DNA from: Acholeplasmatales bacterium
GTDB lineage: Bacteria > Bacillota_I > Bacilli_A > Acholeplasmatales > Acholeplasmataceae
Length of the DNA stretch: 64,000 nucleotides
NCBI GenBank assembly: GCA_031284585.1
Contig: JAITXT010000028.1
Location: 1 to 64,000 of the forward strand
Reading direction: 5' to 3'
The position numbers and the translations under genes were made by a program. Below the pieces are notes generated by a model. The model saw only the letters and a program-made list of their open reading frames with translations. It searched no databases and was not told the origin of the DNA. Shown here one piece after another: positions 41,361 through 51,403 of the stretch (the stretch's first letter is position 1; each line of letters opens with the position of its first letter).

Positions 41361-42056
41361 TTAATCTTCTCTAAAATCTCTATAATTTGAAGGAGTCATG
41401 TCATAAATGCTCTTGAAAACATTAGTGTAATATGATTCATTACAAAAATTATAGAGATAACAAATTTCCCCAATTTCAAGATTTGTATGTTTAAGATAAA
41501 AAGTAGATTCTAAGGCTTTGATTTTATTGATATATTTAGTAATAGTAGTTCCAGTTTCTTTTTTAAAAGCAGAAGATAAATAGGGAGGAGATATAAATAT
41601 ATTTTTGCAAATTATATCTAAAGATAATTTTTCTTTAACATTTTTATTGATGTACTGCATTGCTTTAATAGTAACATTAGAATATGAACTCACAAGTTTC
41701 TCTCTCGATTTTTTAATATATCTTTCTAGCATTTTAAATTCAAATTGAAGAACTTCTTCTTTGTTATTAATTTTTTCTATTTCTAGAATCATAATATCTG
41801 AAAGTTTAAAAGCTATTTCATCTTTGACCCCTGCTTTAATAATAGCTCGACAGAAGAGGCAACAACTACAAATTACGGAATTTTTAATTGATCGTAATTC
41901 ATCTTCTGATAATTTTGCTTTTGGTTTTTTATTTATTTCCTCTAAAAGTGAATTTGCTAAAGTTAAATCTCCTACCTCAATTGCATTAACTAATTGAAGT
42001 TCAAGGAGATAAGAAGATTGAATTAGATATTCGTTTTCAAATTCATAATTTTCCAT
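41361..42056 (-). CDS. AraC-family transcriptional regulator
   Basis: 231 residues from the ATG; an upstream TTG would add one residue. The C-terminal 100 residues are the AraC double helix-turn-helix: LSLDIICKNIFISPPYLSSAF, then EIGEICYLYNFCNESYYTNVF and the conserved MTPSNYR. The N-terminal half is helical, with CSCC/C cysteines, and is not the AraC cupin, so the inducer is not clear. It follows the PFK gene by 15 nt and precedes the sugar operon, so it probably controls one or both. Confidence 0.88.
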   Translation of the reverse strand: MENYEFENEYLIQSSYLLELQLVNAIEVGDLTLANSLLEEINKKPKAKLSEDELRSIKNSVICSCCLFCRAIIKAGVKDEIAFKLSDIMILEIEKINNKEEVLQFEFKMLERYIKKSREKLVSSYSNVTIKAMQYINKNVKEKLSLDIICKNIFISPPYLSSAFKKETGTTITKYINKIKALESTFYLKHTNLEIGEICYLYNFCNESYYTNVFKSIYDMTPSNYRDFRED

Positions 42057-42071
42057 CAAAAATATCTTTTA

Positions 42072-43349
42072 TTAATCACAACCGTCACAATTTTCAACAG
42101 GGATTTTTTTATATAAAATTTTATTTAATTTTGCGAATCTTGGAAGTCCATCTTCTTTCTTTAATTGATTTTCACCTTGAATTAAAGGAAGTAGATAATT
42201 AATAAAGTCATCAGTTAATCCTGTATTATCTTCTTTTATCCATTCAAGTGGAATTGATTTTTCTTTGTTGGCTACATCTTCTAGTGGAACGTAGACATAT
42301 TCAATCTCATATGGTGAATCTGAAATTCTTTTAAATGCTACCATAATATCAGTTTTGGCTTCATCTACTGCCGCAATCACTGCTTTTTCACCAGTTTTAA
42401 ATGCTTCCATAATATCAGTGGAAGAAGCAAGATGAGATGCACATCTTTGTAAGAGAGATAACTCAATAGATCTTACTTTAATTTTAGTTTTTTTACTGAT
42501 TTCATTAGCAAGGACCACTGCTGTTCCACCAAGTTGGGCATGACCAAATGAATCCTTTTCAACAGTTGAAAACAATTCTCTCATATATTTATTATCGCTT
42601 GTTTTAATACCTTCGCTGATTGCTACAATACATTTTCCTTTTTCTTGAACAACTTTTAGTACTTGTTCAAAAAAGAGGGAATCATCAAATGGTTTTTCTG
42701 GTAAATAGATTAGATCTGGTCCAAATCCTTTATGGGTTGCTAAAAAAGAGGAGGCAGTTAACCATCCTGCATTACGTCCCATAACTTCCACAATAGTTAT
42801 TTGTTTAGTATCATAGACTGTTGCATCTAAATAAAGTTCCATGAATGTAGTAGCTATATATTTTGCAGCCGAACCATAGCCAGGAGAGTGATCAGTTAAA
42901 TCTAAATCGTTATCGATAGTTTTAGGAATACCTATACAACGACATTCATAACCGGTGCTATTAATAAATTTAGAAATTTTATTACAAGTATCCATGGAGT
43001 CATTTCCGCCGTTATAAAAGAAAAACCTGATGTTATATTTTTTAAAGATGGAAAGAATTTTAATATATTCTGCTTCATCTACTTGAATATCTTTTAATTT
43101 GTATCTTACTGAACCAATAGCAGAACTAGGAGTCGTTAATAATAGTTCTAGTTCTTCTATATTTTCTTTTCTGATATCGTAAAATTCTTCATTTAAAATA
43201 CCTTTTATTCCGTGCGATGCAGCTAAAATTTTAGTTACGTTTTCTTTTTTTAGTGCTTCTAAAAAAACTCCAGCCGCACTAGAATTAATCACACTCGTTG
43301 GACCACCTGATTGTCCTAACAACACTGCTCCAGTTAATTGTTTTGCCAT
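42072..43349 (-). CDS. pfp: Pyrophosphate-type 6-phosphofructokinase
   Basis: 425 residues, larger than the 320-residue ATP-type PfkA. The phosphate-donor site reads YNGGNDSMDT, with Asp in place of the ATP-type glycine, and IPKTIDND has Lys where ATP-dependent enzymes have Gly. Both are established markers of PPi dependence. Further family blocks are GRNAGWL, PEKPF and VRSIELSLLQRC. It makes fructose 1,6-bisphosphate, reversibly, at the heart of glycolysis and gluconeogenesis. GAGGTGAATG lies upstream. Donor use cannot be proved from sequence. Confidence 0.85.
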   Translation of the reverse strand: MAKQLTGAVLLGQSGGPTSVINSSAAGVFLEALKKENVTKILAASHGIKGILNEEFYDIRKENIEELELLLTTPSSAIGSVRYKLKDIQVDEAEYIKILSIFKKYNIRFFFYNGGNDSMDTCNKISKFINSTGYECRCIGIPKTIDNDLDLTDHSPGYGSAAKYIATTFMELYLDATVYDTKQITIVEVMGRNAGWLTASSFLATHKGFGPDLIYLPEKPFDDSLFFEQVLKVVQEKGKCIVAISEGIKTSDNKYMRELFSTVEKDSFGHAQLGGTAVVLANEISKKTKIKVRSIELSLLQRCASHLASSTDIMEAFKTGEKAVIAAVDEAKTDIMVAFKRISDSPYEIEYVYVPLEDVANKEKSIPLEWIKEDNTGLTDDFINYLLPLIQGENQLKKEDGLPRFAKLNKILYKKIPVENCDGCD

Positions 43350-43683
43350 TCATTCACCTCTTAATATCTTATATAATCATATCATTTTTTTAAAAAAAAT
43401 TGGAAAAAACGGATTCATTTGCAATAAAAATTAAAAAACTAATTGTTTAATATTAATAATTCACTTTAGAAATTATTATTAAATTACAAATTTTTTTATT
43501 TCAAATTTATTTTTGTCGATATATTAGGTAGAAAATTGTGTTAATATTTTTTACAATTTTCAAGATTACAGAGCCTTTTTCTCTTTAATTCTCATTTGTT
43601 TTACAAAAAGGGTATAATTTATAAAAAAAATATTGTTTAATGTATAATTATTAATAAAGTGTGCAAATATTAGGAGGAGCAAG
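43350..43683. other. Divergent promoter region between pfp and the SAP-like membrane protein gene
   Basis: 334 nt with no gene. Perfect TATAAT sequences occur at 43613-43618 and 43643-43648 facing the plus-strand gene, each with a weak -35, and the AGGAGGAGC ribosome site follows at about 43672. The left part, 43383-43560, is A/T runs with no structure I can support. Confidence 0.5.
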
Positions 43684-45321
43684 ATGGCGTACAAGCATAT
43701 AACAAATGACAGTGTAATAACTGTTGGAGGGAAAAAGCAAAGTATTCAGGAGGTAATTGAAAATCTCATCTATTTACCATCAAGAACTATCAAGGAGTTT
43801 TTTGATACTTTAAATCTAAAAGTTCCTCGTGAAACAAGAATTTTTGTTCTAAGAGAAGTTTTAAGAGAACCAGTAATCGAAAAAAGAAGATCTAGATTAT
43901 CGATGGCAGATGAGCTTGCTTATCGTTTATCTTGGTTTACTGAATTTGGTGAAACTCAGCTTGAAAATCTTCTAGTATTTTTTCATGATCCTGAAATTAA
44001 TACAGACTATTATCGCACTTTATGGTTTGAATTATTAGATTATTTATTAGAAAAAGAAGTTTCTCAATCAAATATTGATAAATTATATGACCAAGCTTTA
44101 ATTAACGTTAAAACTAATGGTAAAACTCTACCTGAACCAAAGGATTTCAATCGTAAACTTTCAAGACTATTTTATGATTCTTATGGAAGAATTGATGGTT
44201 TAATTATTGATAAATTTAGACCAGTTCTATATAAAGCTTCTACTTTAATTGAAATAAGAGATATTGGAGAAAAATATGAAGTTGATGTTCCAAGGCGTCT
44301 TAAAAAAGAACAATTAAAAGAAATCGTTATTAAAGGTATGCTTGATAGAGATATTTATACTAAAGAGGCTGCGGATGCACTAGAATCAATGAATGTAACT
44401 GAAATTCAACGTTTTGCTCTTGATAATGATATTAAAGCAAGTGTTGAACTAAAGAAAGAAGAAATTATTGAATATATTCTTCAAAATGCTCAAGAGACAA
44501 AAGATAATTATATTGCTCCTGAAACAACTAACGTATATGATAAAGAATTTATTGATATTTCTGATAGATCTTTTGAAGAGATTTTTGGAGTTGAAGAAGT
44601 TAAAGCAAATGATACTGAAGTAGATTTAAGTTTACCACTTTCCGATATTACTTCTGAATCTGTTAGTCCAATATTAAGTAAAGAAGAAAAGAAACCAACT
44701 AAACCGTCCCCTGCTCAGTTTGTTGGCGGAACTGTTAATGTTGATCTTACTCCTGTCATTAAAGAACTTAAAGCAATTAATGAAAAAATAGTTGCATTAA
44801 CTCCGAAAGTAGATGATTTAACTCCAGTTTTAGATGATGATTTAATAATTGGTGAAAAAGAAAATGTTACTGAAACTCTTGATGAAGTTTATGAAGAAGA
44901 TGAAGAATTATATGAAGAAGTTGATGATGATACACCTAATGAAACTATCTTTATTAATGCAGCAAGCTTTCTTGGTAAGAAAGGTGAGTTCAACGCATTA
45001 AGATTAACTGAGGCAAGTTTAGATAAAGAAAGAGCTAATAATACAAGAGCGCAAAATAAAAACGTGCAAAAGTTTTATAAAAAGATGCCTTTTATTCCAG
45101 ATGCTGATGGAAAACTTATATTTAAAGAACCTAAAAAGAAACTTCCTTTCGAAGTTAGATTTATTATTTGGCTTTCTGTTGCTATAGTTGGTCTTTTAGT
45201 ATTGTTCTTAATATTCGCACTTGTTTGCACATTCGTTCCAGATCTCGAGGCTTGGACCGTTGAAAATATTCCATTTTTGGAAGCATTTATTAACTGGCTT
45301 AAAGGTATCTTGGGGAACTAA
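43684..45321 (+). CDS. Unknown protein with SAP/Rho-N-like repeats and C-terminal membrane helix
   Basis: 545 residues. Residues 1-190 are helical and basic (LREVLREPVIEKRRSRLS). Two SAP/Rho-N-like helix-extended-helix units lie at about 195-285 (VPRRLKKEQLKEIVIKG and ASVELKKEEIIEYILQN). An acidic, disordered linker (285-420) follows, then one membrane helix at about 493-518 and a short tail. This is the shape of a cytoplasmic nucleic-acid-binding module tethered to the membrane. The AGGAGGAGC ribosome site is the strongest in the area, so it is probably well expressed. Function unknown; it precedes mutS by 12 nt. Confidence 0.7.
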   Translation: MAYKHITNDSVITVGGKKQSIQEVIENLIYLPSRTIKEFFDTLNLKVPRETRIFVLREVLREPVIEKRRSRLSMADELAYRLSWFTEFGETQLENLLVFFHDPEINTDYYRTLWFELLDYLLEKEVSQSNIDKLYDQALINVKTNGKTLPEPKDFNRKLSRLFYDSYGRIDGLIIDKFRPVLYKASTLIEIRDIGEKYEVDVPRRLKKEQLKEIVIKGMLDRDIYTKEAADALESMNVTEIQRFALDNDIKASVELKKEEIIEYILQNAQETKDNYIAPETTNVYDKEFIDISDRSFEEIFGVEEVKANDTEVDLSLPLSDITSESVSPILSKEEKKPTKPSPAQFVGGTVNVDLTPVIKELKAINEKIVALTPKVDDLTPVLDDDLIIGEKENVTETLDEVYEEDEELYEEVDDDTPNETIFINAASFLGKKGEFNALRLTEASLDKERANNTRAQNKNVQKFYKKMPFIPDADGKLIFKEPKKKLPFEVRFIIWLSVAIVGLLVLFLIFALVCTFVPDLEAWTVENIPFLEAFINWLKGILGN

Positions 45322-45333
45322 AACACTTTATTG

Positions 45334-47841
45334 ATGAATGATTATTCTCCAATAATAAAACAATATTTGGCAATAAAAGAAGACTATCCGGATGCGATAG
45401 TCTTCTTTCGACTTGGTGACTTTTATGAAATGTTTTTCGATGACGCAATTGTTGCCTCTAAAGTTTTAGAAATTGCTTTAACAAAAAAAAATAAAAATGA
45501 AAAAATTCCTATGTGTGGGGTACCCTATCACGCTGTCAAAGCGTATTTGCAAAAACTAATTAATAATGATTTTAAAGTTGTTATTGTTGAGCAATTTGGA
45601 GAACCTGGAAAAGGTTTAGTTGAAAGATATGTGACTCGAATTATCACAAAGGGAACAATTTTGGAAGACGAGATTCTTGATCCTGCTAAAAATAATTATT
45701 TAGCGTCGCTAGTTTTATGTGAGTTTGGTTACACTATGTCTTTTGTGGATATATCTACTGGTGAAGCAGCAATTTATGATTCTTTAATGATTTCAGAACT
45801 TATAGAATTACTTAAAGTTCATAAAATAAAAGAAGTTATTATTAAAACAGACACTATGGAATCCCTAGTCGACTCACTTAAAAAAATGGATATTTTAGTT
45901 TCTTATTTTGATGATTCTTCTATATCTAATCATAAAGCTATTGCTAATCTTAATACTTCAGGGAGAGTAGCAAGTTCATTATTAATAAATTATTTAAATA
46001 ATATTTTTAAAATTGATATCAAACATTTACAATCTTTTCAAGTTTTATCTTTGAAAAAATATTTAAAATTATCAAATCGAGAGAGAAAATCATTAGAATT
46101 AGAAGAATCCCTTTCTAATGAGTATAAGTCAACACTTTTTTCTATTTTAGATGCAACTAGAACAAGAGCTGGAAAAAGAAAATTACATCAATTTTTAGAG
46201 AATCCTTTATATGATAAAAATGCTATTCTTGAGCGTTATGATTATGTAGATGGGTTTTTAGAGTATGAATTAATGGATAAATTAGGGAGTGTTCTTGATA
46301 ATGTTCATGATATAAATAGAATAATTAGTAAGATAAATTATAACACTTTAAGTCCAAGAGATTTAATTAATTTAAAGGATACCTTAGTTATCTTACCAAA
46401 ATTAGTTGAAATATTATCAAGTTATAAAAGTGAAAAAGTACGATGTATTGGTAGTTCTATTAACTTACATGAGGATTTAGTTAATGAACTTGAAAAAAGT
46501 ATTGATGAATCATCTCCCTTTTTATTAAAAGATGGAGGCGTTATCAAAGAAGGATACAATAGCGACTTAGACGAACTTAGGCTTATTTCTCAAAATGGAA
46601 AAAAATATATTGATAACTATTTACAAGCTGAAAAAGAGCGAACTAAGATTGATAAATTAAAAATTGGTTATAATCATGTTTTTGGTTATTTTTTAGAAGT
46701 TACTAATTCACTTTTACCATTAGTTAAAGATGAATTTTTATATATAAGACGTCAAACATTAACTAATTGTGAACGATATACAACGATTGAATTAAAGAAA
46801 TTAGAAGATTTAATTATTAATTCTAATTTTAAATCTTTGACTTTAGAAAATAGTATTTTTAAAGATGTTCTTAATTTTGTTTCTAAATATCAAGACTCAC
46901 TTCAAAATTTAGCATATGTTTTAGCAAATATTGATGTATATTTAGCATTTGCTAAAAATGCTATTAAATATAATTACACTAGACCAATAATTAATGATTC
47001 TAATGAAGTTACAATTAATGATGCTAGACATCCTGTAGTTGAAAGAGAAACTAAATATATATCAAATAATATTAAAATGAAAAAAGGTGAGATATTTTTA
47101 ATTACTGGTCCGAACATGGCTGGTAAATCAACTTATATGCGCTCAATGGCTTTAATTGTTATCATGGCACAAATCGGTTCTTTTGTTCCTGCTAGTTACG
47201 CAAATTTAGGGCTATATGATGCTATATACACTAGAATAGGTTCCAGTGATGAACTTATTTCTGGAAAGTCAACTTTTATGGTTGAGATGTTAGAATGTAA
47301 TTATGCACTTAACAATGCTACCTCAGAAAGTTTATTAATCTTTGATGAGATAGGGCGAGGCACTTCAACCTATGATGGAATTAGTCTAGCTTATGGAATT
47401 ATTAATTATGTAAATAAAAAAATCCATGCCCATACTTTCTTTTCAACTCATTACCATGAACTTATTTCCTTCCTTGATAAAGATAAAAACTTTACTTTCC
47501 TTTTTGTAAAAGCTATTACAAGTAAAGATACAATTAGTTTCTTACATAAAGTTGAATATGGTATTTCTGATCGAAGTTACGGTATTTTAGTAGCAAAGCT
47601 TGCAGGACTACCTGATTCACTTTTAAAAGTTAGTAATAAAGTATTAGAAGAACTTGAGAATAAAGATAGTTCTTATGATAAAAATTTATTTAATGTTGAT
47701 GTATTCAAAGAACTAGATGAGGGAACTGGAATAAACTTGAAAATAGTTGATGAAATTTTAAATATTTCAACTGATAATATAACTCCTTTCGATGCTTTAC
47801 TTTTACTTAAAAATTATCAAAATAGGTTAAAAAACAAATGA
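45334..47841 (+). CDS. mutS: DNA mismatch repair protein MutS
   Basis: 835 residues from the ATG at 45334; a TTG codon precedes it. The mismatch-recognition domain has GDFYEMFFDDA (Phe-x-Glu wedge, about 29-33). The ATPase has Walker A TGPNMAGKST, Walker B LLIFDEIGRGTSTYDG and the TFFSTHYHEL switch. It binds mispairs and recruits MutL. The stop overlaps mutL (ATGA), giving a conventional mutSL operon. The C-terminal tail is short. Confidence 0.98.
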   Translation: MNDYSPIIKQYLAIKEDYPDAIVFFRLGDFYEMFFDDAIVASKVLEIALTKKNKNEKIPMCGVPYHAVKAYLQKLINNDFKVVIVEQFGEPGKGLVERYVTRIITKGTILEDEILDPAKNNYLASLVLCEFGYTMSFVDISTGEAAIYDSLMISELIELLKVHKIKEVIIKTDTMESLVDSLKKMDILVSYFDDSSISNHKAIANLNTSGRVASSLLINYLNNIFKIDIKHLQSFQVLSLKKYLKLSNRERKSLELEESLSNEYKSTLFSILDATRTRAGKRKLHQFLENPLYDKNAILERYDYVDGFLEYELMDKLGSVLDNVHDINRIISKINYNTLSPRDLINLKDTLVILPKLVEILSSYKSEKVRCIGSSINLHEDLVNELEKSIDESSPFLLKDGGVIKEGYNSDLDELRLISQNGKKYIDNYLQAEKERTKIDKLKIGYNHVFGYFLEVTNSLLPLVKDEFLYIRRQTLTNCERYTTIELKKLEDLIINSNFKSLTLENSIFKDVLNFVSKYQDSLQNLAYVLANIDVYLAFAKNAIKYNYTRPIINDSNEVTINDARHPVVERETKYISNNIKMKKGEIFLITGPNMAGKSTYMRSMALIVIMAQIGSFVPASYANLGLYDAIYTRIGSSDELISGKSTFMVEMLECNYALNNATSESLLIFDEIGRGTSTYDGISLAYGIINYVNKKIHAHTFFSTHYHELISFLDKDKNFTFLFVKAITSKDTISFLHKVEYGISDRSYGILVAKLAGLPDSLLKVSNKVLEELENKDSSYDKNLFNVDVFKELDEGTGINLKIVDEILNISTDNITPFDALLLLKNYQNRLKNK

Positions 47842-49592
47842 GTATAATAAATGTAATGAGCGATGAGCTCTCAAATGTAATTGCGGCGGGAGAAGTAGTT
47901 GAACATTTGTCATCAGTAGTTAAAGAATTAATTGAAAACTCTATTGATGCAAGGGCTAGTAGTATAACAATTAAGATTCTGAATTCAGGTAAAAAATTAA
48001 TTGAAGTGATAGATGATGGTTGTGGAATGGTAGAAGAAGATATTAAAAAATCTATCTTGAGGAATGCTACTTCTAAAATATCAAATCGAATTGACTTGAA
48101 TCATCTAAAGACTCTTGGTTTTAGAGGTGAAGCACTTGCTTCTATTTCTTCTGTTTCTAGATTTTCTATATTATCTAAAACTATAGATAGCGATGCCTTT
48201 TTTTATCAAACTGAGGGAAATAAGGAAAAGGAGTTTAGAGCATCTTCGGGAAATCCTGGTACTACTATTAGAGTAGAAGATATATTTTTTAATACACCAG
48301 CAAGATTTAAATTTTTAAGTAACGATAAATTAGAAGAAAGAAATATCATTGAAATTTTCTATGCTTTTGCTTTAACTAATCCGCATATTAGGTTTAAGTT
48401 ATATATAGATGATAAATTATTTAAAGAAACTTTTGGAACTAATAAAGTGCTAGATACTTTTATTAGTCTTTTCGGGGAAAAAATATCTTCTAATTTGCTA
48501 TATTTTGAGACCCTTAATAAAAATGTTAAAATAAATGGATATCTTGTTAGTCCTTTTATCACTAAATCTAATAAGAGAGATATTTATCTTACGGTTAATA
48601 ATAGATTAATTAAAAATCCTAGACTTATAAATGCGGTTGTGGATGGATTTCATTCTTTTATCATGCTTAATAGATTTCCAATAGCTTTAATTAATATTGA
48701 AGTTGATACGACTTCTATTGATCCAAATGTTCATCCTCAAAAATTATTTATTAAAATTGCTAATGAATATCAAGTAGCTTACCAAATTGAAAAAATTGTG
48801 AAGGACACTTTGGTATCTAAAACTATTTCACCTCTTGATAATAAAATTAATAATAATTTTCATAATACTTATCAGAATGATTCGTCAAGATTATTCAATA
48901 ATGATTTTAAAGGTGATTCATTATCTACGAACCCTATATATGATTCACCAAAAGAAATGCTATCTTTATTTGAAAATAATGATTCTCTTGAAGAAATAGA
49001 TTTACTTACAAATAGTGATGAAAAATTACCTTATTTTGATTACGTAGGTACACTTTTTCAAACTTATCTATTATTTCAAAATGAAAATGGTATGTATTTA
49101 ATAGATACACATGCTGCCGCTGAAAGGATACGTTATGAATATTATTATAATTCTTTTTCTAGGTTTCATTCGGGAACAACTAATCTTTTAGTTGAGTATA
49201 GTATTAATTATCTTCGGGATGATGAAATAAATTTGTTAAACAGTAAAAAAGATATTTTAGCAAATTTAGGTATAGGTATTAATGGTAAATTAATAAATAG
49301 TATTCCTAATTTTCTAAGGGATAAAGATATAGATTCATTTTTAGAAATAATTCTTAGTTATTTAATAGATGATAAAGAAATTGATTTATCAAGAATATTT
49401 GATAATTTAGCTAAAAGTGTTTCTTGTAAAGGAGCAGTAAAAGCTAATCATCAACTTTCAATTTTTGAAATCAATACTTTGATTTCTGATTTAAGAAAAT
49501 GTGATAACCCTTATACTTGCCCTCATGGTAGACCAGTAATGATACTTATTTCCGATAAAGAAATCGAAAAATTATTCAAAAGGATTGTTTAA
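47838..49592 (+). CDS. mutL: DNA mismatch repair protein MutL
   Basis: 584 residues. The N-terminal GHKL ATPase has VIAAGEVVEHLSSVVKELIENSIDA and DDGCGM, then TLGFRGEALASISSV and GNPGTTIRVEDIFFNTPARFK. The C-terminal domain has an endonuclease motif DTHAAAERIRYE starting at Asp423, with Thr where the family usually has Gln, plus SCKGAVKANH and CPHGRPV, so it is probably the nicking type used in organisms lacking MutH. Overlaps mutS and miaA. Confidence 0.97.
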   Translation: MSIINVMSDELSNVIAAGEVVEHLSSVVKELIENSIDARASSITIKILNSGKKLIEVIDDGCGMVEEDIKKSILRNATSKISNRIDLNHLKTLGFRGEALASISSVSRFSILSKTIDSDAFFYQTEGNKEKEFRASSGNPGTTIRVEDIFFNTPARFKFLSNDKLEERNIIEIFYAFALTNPHIRFKLYIDDKLFKETFGTNKVLDTFISLFGEKISSNLLYFETLNKNVKINGYLVSPFITKSNKRDIYLTVNNRLIKNPRLINAVVDGFHSFIMLNRFPIALINIEVDTTSIDPNVHPQKLFIKIANEYQVAYQIEKIVKDTLVSKTISPLDNKINNNFHNTYQNDSSRLFNNDFKGDSLSTNPIYDSPKEMLSLFENNDSLEEIDLLTNSDEKLPYFDYVGTLFQTYLLFQNENGMYLIDTHAAAERIRYEYYYNSFSRFHSGTTNLLVEYSINYLRDDEINLLNSKKDILANLGIGINGKLINSIPNFLRDKDIDSFLEIILSYLIDDKEIDLSRIFDNLAKSVSCKGAVKANHQLSIFEINTLISDLRKCDNPYTCPHGRPVMILISDKEIEKLFKRIV

Positions 49593-49593
49593 A

Positions 49594-50478
49594 TTGAAAA
49601 AAGCTATTCTACTTGCAGGAGCAACCTCTTCGGGAAAAACTAAATTATCAATTGAAATTGCTAAAAAATATGGGTTTGAAGTTATAAATTGTGATTCTGT
49701 ACAAGTTTATAGTGACTTAAATATCGGATCTATGAAAATTAGTGAATCCGAGATGGAAGGTGTAAAACATCATCTTTTATCTCTTGTGAGTTCAAAAGAA
49801 AAATATTCAGTAGCCGATTTTAAAATCAAGTTTTTAGAAATTGAAAAGAATTTAGAAACTTTGTTTTTAGTCGGTGGGTCTGGTTTATATGCCAAAGCAC
49901 TTTTATTCTCTTATGATTTAAAAGGTACTCCTCATGACATTAATTATTCGAATGTAGTTAAAGATAAATCTAGCGATATTTTATTTGAAGAAATTCTAGC
50001 AATAGATCCTTTCAATAAAGTAGATAGTAAAAATAGAATAAGATTAGAGCGGATGCACGAAAGAGTGGTTTTTCGTAAAGAAATAGTTCCAAAAGTAAAA
50101 AATACTCCTAATTTTGATAATCTAGTTATCTATTTAGATGTTCCAAGAGATATCCTTAAGGAAAGACTTGAAAAAAGACTTGAAGAACAATTAAAACTAG
50201 GTTTTATAGATGAGGTTAAATCATTAAAAGATAACGGTACTAGTCTAAATATTATTGGTTACAGAGAAATTGGATTATACTTAAATAATGAAATCTCTCT
50301 TGATTCTTCAAAAGAAAGGATCATTAAATCATCAATGCGATTAGCAAAAAAACAAAAGACTTGGTTTAAAAATCAATTTGATTGTTCCATAATAAACGTT
50401 TGTGAAAATAATTTTAAGATAAAAGTATATAATTTAATAGATACTTTTTTAGGTATTGGTGAAAGTGAGGGAGAATGA
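49594..50478 (+). CDS. miaA: tRNA dimethylallyltransferase
   Basis: 294 residues from the TTG at 49594, chosen because AAAAGG lies about 10 nt upstream; another TTG at 49585 would have no ribosome site. The P-loop is GATSSGKT, followed by DSVQVYSDLNIGSMK, and the segment GFIDEVKSL with NIIGYREIG. It transfers dimethylallyl to A37 of tRNAs reading U-starting codons. It starts 1 nt after the mutL stop, a common neighbourhood for miaA. Confidence 0.96.
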   Translation: MKKAILLAGATSSGKTKLSIEIAKKYGFEVINCDSVQVYSDLNIGSMKISESEMEGVKHHLLSLVSSKEKYSVADFKIKFLEIEKNLETLFLVGGSGLYAKALLFSYDLKGTPHDINYSNVVKDKSSDILFEEILAIDPFNKVDSKNRIRLERMHERVVFRKEIVPKVKNTPNFDNLVIYLDVPRDILKERLEKRLEEQLKLGFIDEVKSLKDNGTSLNIIGYREIGLYLNNEISLDSSKERIIKSSMRLAKKQKTWFKNQFDCSIINVCENNFKIKVYNLIDTFLGIGESEGE

Positions 50479-50966
50479 GAATTTATCTAATTGGATTACC
50501 AGGCGTCGGAAAAACTACTATTGGAAAATTTTTAAATGAGTTAACTGCATTTAGTGTTTTTGATGTCGACAAATTAATTGAACAAGATGAAAAGAAAGAA
50601 ATATTAGAAATATTTAATGTTAATGGTGAAAGTTATTTTCGCGATTTAGAATCTAATAAACTAAAGGAATTATTAAAAGTTGATAAAGCAATTATTTGTT
50701 GTGGTGGTGGAATTGTTGAAAGATTAGAAAATAAGGATTTTATGGATGGATTAATTATTTATTTAAAAGGTAATTTAGATTTAATTAAATCACGTGTAAA
50801 TATGGCTTCTCGCCCGCTTCTAAAAACTATTTCTTTAGAAGATTTATACGAAAGAAGAGGGGCGAAATATGAATATTTCGCTAATGTTTCGATTAATTTA
50901 TCTGATACTAGTAGGTTAACTGCTCAAGAAATATACATGTATCTTAGGAAAAATAGTTTATTATGA
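50475..50966 (+). CDS. aroK: Shikimate kinase
   Basis: 163 residues. P-loop GLPGVGKTTIGKFL is at residues 6-19. Substrate-contact residues are visible as FDVDKLIE, then GESYFRDLE and CCGGGIVER, and the lid arginine in NMASRPLL. It phosphorylates shikimate at the 3-OH. ATGA overlaps with miaA before and aroQ after, so the shikimate genes ride on the mutSL message. Other shikimate genes are not in the window. Confidence 0.93.
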   Translation: MRIYLIGLPGVGKTTIGKFLNELTAFSVFDVDKLIEQDEKKEILEIFNVNGESYFRDLESNKLKELLKVDKAIICCGGGIVERLENKDFMDGLIIYLKGNLDLIKSRVNMASRPLLKTISLEDLYERRGAKYEYFANVSINLSDTSRLTAQEIYMYLRKNSLL

Positions 50967-51403
50967 AACTTCTAATTGTAAGTGGTCCTAATCTTAATAA
51001 ACTAGAACTTAGAAATAAAAATTCCTATGGTGGATTTTCATATATTGATTTAAAAGAGAGCATTTTAAAAAGTTATCCAGAAATCGAGTTTGAATTTTTC
51101 CAAAGCAATCATGAAGGTAGTATAATTGATAAGTTAGAAGAATTTTTAACTTATGATGGAATCATTATTAATCCTGGTGCATTAACTCATACATCGGTAG
51201 CCATTCGAGATACTTTAGAATATATTACTATTCCTAAAGTTGAAGTTCATCTTTCAAATATAACTACTAGGGAAGATTTTAGAAAGATAGATTATATTTA
51301 TGATGTTGTTTCTAAAAGGTTTATGGGCGAAAAGTTAAATTCTTATTATCAAGCAATAGATTATTTAAAAAATCTTAAATTAAAGGAAAGAGGTGAAAAA
51401 TGA
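50963..51403 (+). CDS. aroQ: Type II 3-dehydroquinate dehydratase
   Basis: 146 residues, the dodecameric type II size. The N-terminal block is SGPNLNKLELRNKNSYGG, which differs from the common LLGxREPxxYG but keeps Arg and Tyr. FFQSNHEGSIID, INPGALTHTSVAIRD and VEVHLSNITTREDFR supply the His and Arg that hold the substrate. It removes water from 3-dehydroquinate. Coupled with aroK and followed by a lipoprotein gene with an ATGA overlap. Confidence 0.93.
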   Translation: MKLLIVSGPNLNKLELRNKNSYGGFSYIDLKESILKSYPEIEFEFFQSNHEGSIIDKLEEFLTYDGIIINPGALTHTSVAIRDTLEYITIPKVEVHLSNITTREDFRKIDYIYDVVSKRFMGEKLNSYYQAIDYLKNLKLKERGEK

